Shown here: one piece after another, positions 22,401 to 34,169 of the stretch
Layout: every line of letters begins with the position of its first letter
Position numbering within the stretch: the first letter of the stretch is position 1
Origin: Toxotes chatareus
Taxonomy: Eukaryota; Chordata; Actinopteri; Toxotidae
Length of the DNA: 64,000 bases
Direction of reading: 5' to 3'
Assembly: GCA_016801885.1 (NCBI GenBank)
Contig: CM028890.1
Coordinates: 9,230,001-9,294,000 of the forward strand
Notes under the pieces: model-generated
Database searches by the model: none
The model's input: the letters and a program-made list of their open reading frames with translations, nothing else
What the model was told of the DNA's origin: nothing
Position numbers and translations under genes: made by a program

Positions 22401-25400
22401 CAAATGTTAATAACATCTCCAGACCTCTTAATCTCATTTGACTTTCTGCTCATGCATCTACTCTCGCATGAATCTATTTTGAGTTCGCTCTAATCATACT
22501 GCCAGACATAAAGCGGGAAAACCCAAGTACAATAACAGCTTCTCCTGCTCTAAGTGAACAGTAATTACATGACTGAGGGTGACATAGAGAAGCTACAGTA
22601 AGTTCTGCAAATTCCTAAAAAGCGGGTTGGTGTATGGGATTAACAAAGATTACAGCCACAACGTCTGATCAGAAGAGCAGTTTGTGAGTCATAAATAAAA
22701 ATTAACCGAAAGCAGGTCAGACACTTCACTTCTACTTGTCCATCCATTGATGCTTAAGGGCATTTAAGAAGCAAAACATTTGATAAGCACAAAAAAAAGC
22801 TTGGAAAAAGAAGCTTATAAAGTTAGCTTGGTAAATATCTACACTGCATTTGTAAAACTACTGTAGATTTTTGTCATCATAAGCAATAATTTGTGTTGCT
22901 TCTCTATAATATTCAACATGTAAATAAAGAGCGCAGCATGTGTGTATAATATTGCACTGATTATGCATTCATACTGTGCAATAAAAACAATGTTTATGCA
23001 TTATTAACGATTGTGTTCTCTAGAACAACACACTGTTTCTGCAAGAGAGATTGAAACTAATGATGACATAATGTGTGGCTTTGCCTTCTCTCTGGCGCTG
23101 TTCATTAAAAGCATTTCAAGTGTGAGCAGACATTTTGTTGTTCCTGAGCTCATCTAATACACATCACATTCAGTTCATTTAGTCAAATCCATTCTGAGAG
23201 ACTAAAATTACCAAATTGTCGCTCTGGCAACGCTGTGGTCGTTTCTTGCGTATGAAGTAACCCAAAACCTTATCCTTAAACACCTAAATGCAAAAAAAAA
23301 AACATCAGATACACATTACAAACACATGAAATACATCGTCCATGACATCAAAGTTACACATTAGCAACACAACTATATTTAAGTCTGTGAATAATTTCAC
23401 TTTGTGTAAAATCAATTAGATGTAAAAGCAGTAGTCTGACATTTTGGGAAATGAGCCTGAATGGATACTACTCTCATATCTGTACAGTAAAGATGAAGCT
23501 ATAACCAGTGGCTGGTTAACTTAACCCCTCAAAAAACAGCAAATGATCATTTTTTTGGTTGAATAAATTGAAGTGTGCTTCATATGTGCTGGTTAGACAG
23601 AACCAGGCTAGCTGTTTTCTCTGTCTTTTTACAAGGCTAAGCTAATAGGCTGCTGGCTCCAGCCCCATATCAACTGTACAAAAATGAGGGTGCTATTGAT
23701 TATCTCATTAAACTCTCACCAGGAAAGAGAATGTGCATACTTCCCCCCAAAATGCCAAACTATTCATGTAATCATTTTCCTTTAAATACATTAAGACATA
23801 AATAAAGAGAAATAATGCTTGGTAGTTTAAATTTTAATAACGTAAAAGCCATCGCTTTACCTCATATAGGTAGTCAAATATTTCCAGTATTGTTAAAACA
23901 CTGGCTCCGATAAACAGCCCCATCTGGCCACCAATGTCACCTAGAAAAAGAGAGATTAACAGATATGGGCAGGTACAGTAATTGAACAATGGTGTGTGAA
24001 ACCATTGCCTGCGCTGTCACTTTTAATTCAGTATCTCTCTGAGTCATCTAAGCACAATTGTCAAACGTGTCCATCCAGCCCCAACTTCTCATCAGACCCA
24101 ATCCGGTCGCCCTTGCAAGAGCATCAGATTATCAAAATGTGTTCAGCTTGTTTCACGAGTTCAAAGGAGACACCTCAAAGCCCCAGGCATGAACACACGA
24201 TGTCAAATGTGCAGAGGGGGGCCCGTTGAGAGTGCTGATACAGAGGTCGGCCGCATTTCTCTGTCACAATGAACCTGAAACTGCAAGAATCTTACCGAGG
24301 AGCCCTGCAATTTCATAAGCCTTCTTCTGCTCAATCTTCTCATAATTCAGAGCTTCAAAGAAGATGTCCAAGACCAATATATTTTCTCTGGAGAGAGGAC
24401 AGACAAGAGCACACCAGATTTTATTTCCAGCGATATTTGACTAAATTATATCTCACTTTTCCTGTGTAACTCTCTTTCATTATCGTTACATTGAAGGTGA
24501 ACGATGGAGACTCAGGTCATGCTATTCCACAGTACATCCATCCATCAACAGAAAAAAAAAAAAAAAAGAGAAGAGGCCATTATCTGAATAACTCACTGCT
24601 ACCAAATAATACTTACCCAATATATTGCTCAGTTTTGTTGAATTTCTTAGCCAGATATTTAGCAGATGCCTTACTGGGGATCTTAACCATGGACAGCTCC
24701 TTGCCATAGCGAGTCATGTTGCAGGGGGTCTGACAGACACAGTAATCGTTGTCTTTCTCTACCAAAAAGTCTGTGGATGATCAAAGTCATTCAAAAATAA
24801 TGTGATCACTGCGAAGAATCAAACAAAACCTGCACACAGAGGCTCTTGGTTTCTGCTAAAAATATCTCTTCACACAACAGAAAAACTACATTCGCTGCCA
24901 TCGTTCACTTTCCATGAAAGCAAATAATGACTGAAGCTAAAATACAGAGGAGGGAGAAATAAAGCGCTGTGGGATTTATTTGATATCAGTGAAGCATAGA
25001 CACATCACAAATCTTCCTAATGGAATTTTTAAACAATAATTTTATTTTATTATTTTGCTTCAGTACTGTCTGAGATTAAAATAATTCAGACTTAAAGCTA
25101 CAGAGGTGTTTATCTAAGGGCTGCCGCTGAACACTTGGTCGAATTCAGACATTAATGCAAAACTATTACACTAATATTTCATACTTATACAGTACAGTGT
25201 GTGGGCTCACCTAAAGCTGGGTCAGCACAGTCTTTGTACTGCTCAGGTGTGCAAACAGTTGAGGTCCCTGTTTGAAATAACATAAAAGTGATAGTAATTA
25301 TACATCAAATATAAAAATTCGACATGAGGACACTTTTCAGTGCTCAGTCTGAATTCATACCCGGCATGTGAACCATCCTGCAGTTGCAATTCTCCAGCAG

Positions 25401-28400
25401 GTACCGGGTTTCACAGTCAATGCGGCAAGCGGTGATGCTGTATGTGGAGAAGTATTCAGAGTCTATGGGAGTAGACTTGCAATCTCCCCAAGGCGGAGGG
25501 AGGTATTGAAGCTGAAAGAGCAAGCAACATGTTTCCCCTCAGTATATAAGAGCACAGGATTACACAGAAAAACATAATGCAAGCCCAGTACAGCTGTTAG
25601 AAAAAAAAAGAACAAGCTGACAAAACCCAAAAAAAAATGTCTCAAAAAAAAAAAAAAAAAATGCAGACGCATTTACATGAAAATGGGAACTGAGACAATA
25701 TTTACACAAAATGTCCAATCAGGACAACATTATTGCTCATGTATAGCAGCAAGCAGACATCATGCAGAACATTACTAATGCAGGTCTAGTCCCCGGTAGG
25801 AAGCAGAGTACCATGGGAATAGAGACAGGCTTAATAGAAATCTGTAAAATATGTAGTTTCAGACAGGACACCACAATCAATGGACAAATTTTACAACCCT
25901 GAGAATGAAACTCAGAACAATAAACAGTTCACAGTTTCCAAATGAACAATCAAATGAGTTTAACAGACATTATACAAAGAATAACATCCTACTGTTATCA
26001 AAAAGTAGTATGTTTAACGAAAATAAATCCTAATAAAGTTCTCTCTGAAAAGCTTACTAAAGTGGTTTTACTGTTGATTAACTATTTAGATTTTCTAATT
26101 TTTGCCCATGAGAATTTATTAAAAAAAAAAAAAAACTACCCTGATTACATAGGCCTCTGAATTTAACAATGACTTGAGGATGTAGTGTATAGTCGGTCTG
26201 CAGTCTCATTAGAGGTAAAACTCTCATTAAAAAGGTGAAGAGCAGGTCACTACATTTATGAGTGACTCAGGGAATTCTAAATGATTCCACTAATGAGGGA
26301 TATTTAATGACGTTTAAGGTTTTGGCTCACACTATCCATGATGCTCGTCTCATAACTGCAGCAATGTGTGTGCGCGCGACCTGTTGAAAGCTCCCTTTAA
26401 CATTTTAAAGGAGCTCCATTTTCAGTAAACTGAACACAGTGACATTTAACCACCAGCAAGACTTCCAGTCCCCTTTAAAAGTCTTGTTTACAGCAATTTA
26501 TGGTAATGACTGCCTAGTACTCATTTTCATGACAAAAATGAACCAATTATTTATGAAGGGCACCAATGCTTGCTTGGGCATTTGAGCACATAGCTACTAA
26601 TTACAGTGGGAGCTAGCCAGCAATCAATGCCAAAGCCCTCTTCCTGACAAACTTCACAGAGAAATGATGCTGCTATTGTCACATTAAGGTTCACTGTAAT
26701 TCCCAATCATCTCTATCAGCTCTAACCAGGCTAACTCTGACAATCTAACGATGATTTAGTCGATAGAGAGTGACAGAGATCGAGTACAATTCACTGAGGA
26801 AGTGGACTTAAATCTGGCAAACATGATTAAGTCTTTATTGAACTCCATTTCTAGCCCACAGACTCGTAGCTGGAGTTACAGTGGAGATAAAATCCTAGTG
26901 CAATAAATGCTAGACTTCGAACTGATGCCACAGTTCTCGTGGGTAATAAAATCTAATGTATCACATTGTCTGGTCCCTCCAGATGACATTAAGGAGCGGT
27001 CCAGTGGATCGCCTCCATGACACATAAAAGCAAAACAAAACCAACAAACAAACAAAAAAAAGAAGAAGATGTTAACAGAACTGCACATGGCAGTGAAAGG
27101 GTAAAGCCAGGCAATAGCTCTGATGAAGATACAGACTCGGATGAATGGCTTTAAGCTGGAATGAAACACATTAGCTGCTCTTTACTGATATCTATTACAC
27201 AGAGAAGACAATGACGAGGGACTGCAGATGTTGTTGCTTCAGCCACACAGAGGGGGGCAGATGGATCCATTCCTCAGCGGAAGGAGGCCAGCAGATGAAA
27301 GTATGGAACTCGATGATGGGTGTGTAGCTATTTAACAATACAGTATTTATTTATTTATTTATTTATTTTTTGGCATGCAGCAAGCCCAGACAGTCATACG
27401 CTACCCTCTGCTCTTGGGTGGAAACGAACGTTTGGAAGCCGGGGGCGACCCCGAAGCCCAGCTCATGGAGGAAAGGAGGCTCTGACTGAGAGTGAAGCTG
27501 TACCTTTATGCCGGCCTCATAGGACGTCTCATCTAGGGCGAGGGGTGAGGGAACACAGCCCACATCATTATCAAAAATAAATAGAGGAGCAACAGTGAGG
27601 TAAGGGACAGAAAGTGGTCAACCCCTCCTCACAGACAGCCTGTCGTCAGTGTAACAACAAAACAGCTACAGCTCCCAGCAGCGTGTGAAAACTACAGTGC
27701 TAGTGCACTGGTGGGTTTGTCATTCAGCCACTCTCTTCTTACCTCTACTCAAGCTTGAGGGAAGACACAGTTCAGTTACAACCATTACATGAGTCTAGTC
27801 CAAAATGTGGTGGTGGAGTCTTCATGCCTGTGTTGGCTCACAAGTCACAGCCTCCTATTAAAAATTAAATTCCTCTGACAGAAAAAAAAAATCCTGAAAT
27901 CGAAAGTGCTTCATCCAGCTGTCTATTATTACACTCAGAGTCATGTCACTGTACTCGTTAGGAGACTGACTGAAATTAATGCTGGCCAGACTTTAATGAC
28001 AGCCTAATTAATTCTGCACATCTTTTAGGTCGTAAACATGTCTTTTAGCTGTCACTGGTGTGGGCGCTCGTGTCAAGATTATAAATGACAATCCATGCAC
28101 TTTTGCTTTCTGGAGGAAACTTTGTGATGGTGATTAACAGCCCACATTCACTTCTTGGAGATGGCTGAACGATGATATACTTGGAGCACTTTACAACATT
28201 TGTAGAGAGATAGAGACAGAGAGAGATATATATATTGAAAACTGCTTCCCAAGAATAAAATTTGTCATGTTTGTGGTGTCCAAGTGTCTGTTTCAGGAGC
28301 CCAGAAATCTGCCTCAATCATCCCATGTTATTCTGCTAAAAGAAGGGTGAAGATTTTTATTTGATCATTTATTTCATGCTCATGAACTGACCAAGACCAT

Positions 28401-31400
28401 TAACTTTAGGAGCAAAATCATTTAAATTAGACTCAATTAATCGCTAAAGTAATGAATTAGGTTTACTGCTGGAGTATACTTTATTTCAATTCCTTGCAAA
28501 GACTGATTATGTGGAAGAAATTTTAATAAGCCTGCGGCAAAACACAAAAATACACTTGATCTCAAAGGTAATCACTGCAAGAATCTAAGATCCTTTGTGG
28601 CACAGCCGCCATTTTCTTGACTTACAACGAGGGTTTTGCTGTTTGTCAGAGGATATTTTCCTGTTCTGTCACCCTTTCCTTTTGGAAATCAAATCACTCG
28701 TTTTTGGCCTGTGTGCTATTCTAGCGTAGACAAAAGAGACACAATTTGAATCTGTTGTCTTGGCAACATCACATAACTGCTGTACAGTTTCATTAGATTT
28801 GGATAGGAAATCCATGTGAGCTCAGTATTATGACCTTGCACATAGGCTTTCCGATCAATCCGGCTCACTATAGTTATTACTTTTCATCCTTCACTGGCGG
28901 CGATGAAAGGATAGTTGACGACTAAGAGCAAATTTTCTACAGTCAACAAACCTGCCCGGCCCTTTCTGCTTCCCTTGATACTAAAACCCTCATTTTACTG
29001 TGCCCCTAAATCATGATACATTCTAAAATATGCTTTCAAAACAGCTGTGGGTCATCTTTGCTATTTACGGATGCACAGTTTAAGTGTTAATGGAATTGGA
29101 AAATAAACTGCTATGATGAAAGGGGCACCCGGCTCTTTTTAATAGTTCAGTTTCATTATCTTTCCCTCAAGATATAGTAAGTCTTCGGGTCAGTTATATG
29201 TAATAAGGCTTTAAAGCAGCTGAATGTTGCTGCCGACTGACCATTTTAGCAATAATCTCAGTGCGAAAAATCACGCATGATGTTTAATATTACTTTAACA
29301 ATTTCTTTAGAGGGTGTTAATTATAAGAGACGGTTAAATGTCTCTTCAAACGTTTTGATCATTACAGTCTGTTGACCACGGCTGCGTCAAATCTTTGAGT
29401 CTTCCTCACAGCTTTGCTCTGCCTCCTCTTTGAATGAGCCACTGGAGACAATTTTCATAAAATTCAAATAGCTGTATTCATATTTTCATATATTCCCTTT
29501 TCCCAGACTAAAAGTAGTGAAGACTCAATATGAAAAATAAAACAAACACTCTGAGCTGCCAGATATTTTGCATGCTGTGTAGTCTGAGGTTCTTTTGGCT
29601 CTGATAAGCACAGTATGCTCGTCTGCTCGCATCCAATCATTACTTGGCCCTGCTCTATCAATGTTCCTTGGCTGCTATAATTCCTCAGTTTCATTTATTG
29701 TACCCAGATTCACTGGATGTTTATTTAACACTTGAACTGCACATTTCCCACACAAGGTTATTCAGAGATCTGATTTTGCTCCAAGCCCTGTGACACAGAG
29801 GTAATGGGCACTGGCTGGAGAAGATTTGGGGACAAACACAAAATGAAGCAGAGCAAAAACAGGTCGAAGGTTGGAGGGGAGGAGGCTGAACATTAGGTAC
29901 CAGTTGCTGCTGACATGACACAAAAGTTTGAAAACCAGGGGCCACACCAAATCCCAGTTGGTCAATGAAGGGCGGCTCATCCTGGCTGTGGATCTGAACC
30001 TTGATGCCTGCTTCGTAGGAGGTCTCATCTGTGGATACAGCAACGCCAGAAAATGGAACAAAAGGTATCGTCGCCTATGGAAACCCGCTTTGTGGCTCTT
30101 AATCCTTCAACTAGCAGTGATGCTGATATGTATATGTGGACAAACAGATTTCCTAAACCACATGCTAGGATCTAATATGAGAGACATACTCATATGTTAC
30201 TGTGCTGCACCAATATTTAACAGATTTACAACCAAAGATTTATTACATGCTGTTTAGTTCATGAATGTATGGTACAGTGGTGTTGTTGTCGTCCACCATA
30301 AAGTGGAGAAAATATGTCAATTTTCATTACATGTGAATGCAATTTATTAGGCCTGATGTCTGGTTTTAGACATGGAAAAACATATCAAGATAATATGCTA
30401 TTAAACATGGTAGTACATCACTGCTCTGTAGTGCCAAAGCAAGCAAAGATTTAGCAGCAAGTGAATGAACCTTGAGGCTTTGTTTTATATAAAAGATTAC
30501 ACATCTACATGTTATAGAGATGACAAAAGACTAGAAGAGTAGTAGAGATTTCCAGGGTAACCCGAACAAAATGGAGAAATCACCACATAAGTTTTATAAA
30601 ATGTTGTCGTAAATGTCAGAGTGGTGGTTAAAGCTGCACTGACCTGTCTCTCCCCAAACAGGCAGGTATTCATCCTGCTGAATATCCAACATGATCTCCA
30701 AGCCGTTTCCAGTGCCACCTTTTAACGTAGTCAACAAAGGGTTGCCGTCTAATCCCGAGTTGAAAGTGTAGCATTTTCCATAGCGTGTGTAAATCTGTAG
30801 GGAGAGAAAAAAAAAAAAAAAAGCAGAGAAAGAAACCAGAGGGTAAATGAGAAGTCAAACCTTTTACACTGTGCTGTGGTAAATTGTGTACCAGTACAAG
30901 ATGTATTACATGTCAGCCTGTGATTGTGCGGGACAAGTAATCATTGCAGAGGTTTCGTGATTATCAGAGAAAGCAGTACCGGCTTTAAACACGCACCTGG
31001 CTCTGATTTGAGGAATTAATGAGCGTTCCTTAGCAGCAGCAACAGCTATCAATCTTTACCCAATTTCACTCCAAATTTCCCCTGAGTAATTTAGAGTGAA
31101 TGTACTATTTTGCCGTCATTAAATAAGAAACATCTGAGGTGGGAACTCTATGGACACACAAACAAACTCTAAATTGGGTTTGTAAAAGACATTTGTGTGT
31201 CTTGACTTACAAACTTCTTAAGAGACCAAACCTGTGCCAGTAAGGCTCAGTGGCACTCAACGATTGATGTGCAATCACTACAGTGGGTTTGCTCACACCA
31301 AATATCTTCCTGATTTAATTAATCCAACTGGCTTGAGTTATTTATTTTCAGCTTTTGCCTCAGCACTCACAGTTAACAGACTGACATATTTTTTTCCCCC

Positions 31401-34169
31401 ATATTTTTATGGATTTCCCCTGTGATGGGAAAACTCGACATCCTCTGCCAAACAAGTGCGAATAAATCTGTATTATGATTAGAAATGTTGACATCTCAAA
31501 TTGAACTCAGGCTACAGTTTGGATAAAGACTGAAAAAGATTAAAATTCTGAATACAGCTCGAGGGGCTGAGTAAGTTCAAGATGATACAGATATAAGATA
31601 TGGATATAAGAAGCCTACCAATTTGAGATAATACATGGTATGATCATCAAATTATATACATTATTTCAGGGGACAAAAAAATGATAGCTAGATAGACAGA
31701 TAGATAGACAGACAGACTCAGATTGCCAAATTCACATTAAAAATTCAGATAGATGGTTTTCAAAGTAAAATATTTATTCAAATTTCAACTTTAATTATTG
31801 GTGGATAACTTTCTGAATTAGTTATTCTGTTCCTCATAAAATTCATATTACTATGGCCTTTTTTTGCTTCCATATAAACGTCCCTACCATAAAAGTTAAA
31901 TATTAATTTGATTCATAGAGCCATACTTACTACATTAATGATATAGATCATTCAAACAGTAACAGGGCACCCATATACTGCAGCACCCAGATAAAAAAAA
32001 ATGTGTGGATGCTGAGATGATGTGTTTGCTGGCTTGCTCAACAATTTGGCTCTACCCCTCTGTCTTCACTATGTTTCTAAATCACCCTGTAAATAAAAGG
32101 AATCAATCTAGTGGTAGATTTTCATCAGTATCCAGTGTGGTGAGGTCGTGGTAAGACGGCTGCCGGCAAAAACCAGCATGGCAATGGCAAAGCTGATCTC
32201 AAGAGATCAGAGTCAGTGTTCCATGTCCAGACTCAGACGGACTTGCATGCAGCTCAGACAGATAAGACAGAGCTTTGGTCTTTTGCCCCTGCTTGCTGTA
32301 TAATAAGGTCTGCAAAGTGAGTATCTGTCTACTGACTAGTTTTAAAGATTCAGATTTCATGTTAGATAAAACAGGAGCTGTATTCAGTCACAGAACAGAC
32401 ACACCATCCGTTGCTTAAGATGCGAGCACACAACACTGTTTAAATCCCAATTATGACCCCGATCTGGCCGTGACAGCTGATTTTAAAGTGTGTAGAGAAT
32501 CTGCACTGGTTTGTGTAAAACAATGGAAGCCCCCCGCAGACAGCTGACATCTTGTTGTATGTAGGACTTTACATTCCAAAACGTCTCAGTCCAGTTGAAG
32601 CTGTCACAGTTACATGTTTGATTTTTATGACTGGAATCTAGATGAATCTGAACTAGATGCTCGGATTTACATCTGCAAAGGCAAGTGGTTAAATGTCAGT
32701 CATGGGTTAGTGTTTTAAGTCTTATAGTGTGGTCTCAGACTTACAATTTTCCGTGCTGTAGAAATAAATTTGTCACTCTGCATGCATGCTTCTCACTGCC
32801 AAAGTTTTCCCATTTAGCCTGAATATTTTCTGATGGCGTTAAAAGCTGCCACTTTGTGATGAAAGTATATTTCCATCTGGAATAGAAGGACTATGGTTTG
32901 CAAACGTCACCCACTTCCTTCATGCAGCATTCAACAGTTACTCAAAGGGTATAATAGACTTCCATCTGGTGTTTTAAATGGGAAACTCAGCTGTATTTTC
33001 AAAGCAAGAACATATACTTTACATGCCCTCCAGATGTTTAATTAGGGAGGCTAAAATTCTAATTTGGACTGATATACAATGTCTGAATTATTAATGCTAT
33101 AATTTTTCTTCCTTATTAATGTTGTCACGGGTTATAAAGCAAAAAGGTGTTCAAGCACCTGGCAACTAGAGAACTTGCTAGGATTAATACATTTGAATGA
33201 GAAACTTCAAAAACTGTGTAGTAGACACTGAAGTCATTGATGATGACGTGACATTGATTTTCCACCGCAACATGAAAGTGATATTGCGTTTGCTTACTTG
33301 AGTGACTTTTTAAAGACATCAAGTTTAATAAGGCAAAAGCTGTCATGTCTGAGAGGCAAAAACAGGACGGGCTTGTTTGCAGCTGCAAAACATAAACACC
33401 TTAAAACACCCTGAGAGAATCTCTGCTGGAGGGAGCATCGTTAAATGCTTACATGAATTATTAATACACCTTCTGAACCACATTCATATCCACACCTGAC
33501 AAACACCCTCGTTCTTTCTGTACATACAGTGCTGAAGTTTTTGTAGGTGCACGTTTCCCCCCGAAACCTGCACTCCAGAAGCATGTCCTCCAGCTGGTGA
33601 CCGAGGCGTCCCATCATTTCAGTGGTGTTGATGCGGTAATCAGGGGGCGGGGTGTAGTTGTTGAAGTCCAGCAGGCTCAGGAGACCCTGTTTGTGGCTGT
33701 CTCTAAGGATGGACAGGCTCCTCTCCATCACTGTGTGATTAGGATACATGAGGTCCATCCAGTAGCCGCTGTGATACAGGTCATCCTTGGTCAGAGTGGA
33801 TACACGGAAAACATTTTTATTGCAGAAAGTAACAGCTGGGAAGGACATGTTGTGAGCCCACACCATGTAAATCTTTGTGACAGCAGGGTAGGACATCAGA
33901 TAGAGGATTCGATTCCAGGACCAGGTGAAGAGGAGACTGACACAAACAAAGAAGGCCATGATCCAGATGACTCGCTGCGGCTTTGACTTGTCCGGAGAGA
34001 ATACGAACTTCAAACCATGGATCTTGGTCCTCATTATGAAATCCACTGTGATCTCTTTCCATGTTGGTTTCAGTGAGCTGGACTCAGTGTTTTGGACAGT
34101 TGTCTCCTGGGCATCATTTTGTTTGTGTGGCCCCAGGGCAATTGATTCGGATGTGGGTGCTTTAACCAT
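19403..34169 (-). CDS. asic3: ASIC isoform from alternative first exon 1B (ASIC2b-like N-terminus)
   Basis: Same exons 2-11 as the long isoform, but beginning in exon 1B (34169-33528), which ends at a GTATGT donor in the same phase 0 as exon 1A. Predicted length is 552 aa (human ASIC2b 563). The start is the ATG at 34169; an in-frame TAA lies upstream with no other ATG between them. The N-terminal half matches ASIC2b as I remember it: RTKIHGLKF for RTKLHGLRH, a WSWNR end of TM1 for WSSNR, DLYHSGYW for DLYYAGHW, and MGRLGHQLEDMLLECRFRGE for MDRLGHQLEDMLLSCKYRGE. The His before the VT motif that is needed for proton gating in other ASICs is replaced by Ala (YPAVT). By analogy with ASIC2b, this subunit may not be proton-gated alone and may act in heteromers. 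That is inference. Confidence 0.8.

Noticed and set aside
27405..30028. Exon 3B as a pseudo-exon or as part of a second, separate ASIC gene
   Set aside because: 3B has an intact frame, matching phase and splice sites and strong amino acid constraint. No second copies of exon 2 or exons 4-11 were found, so a separate gene is not supported.
29901..30028. Idea that the D-to-S change in 3B removes an acidic-pocket residue
   Set aside because: Counting on remembered ASIC1 numbering places the acidic-pocket Asp-Glu pair at the DET that opens exon 3, which both copies keep. The changed Asp is in the later SQDEPP motif.
33597..33986. 129-codon + strand open frame
   Set aside because: It is the antisense shadow of asic3 exon 1B, which has clear ASIC similarity on the - strand.
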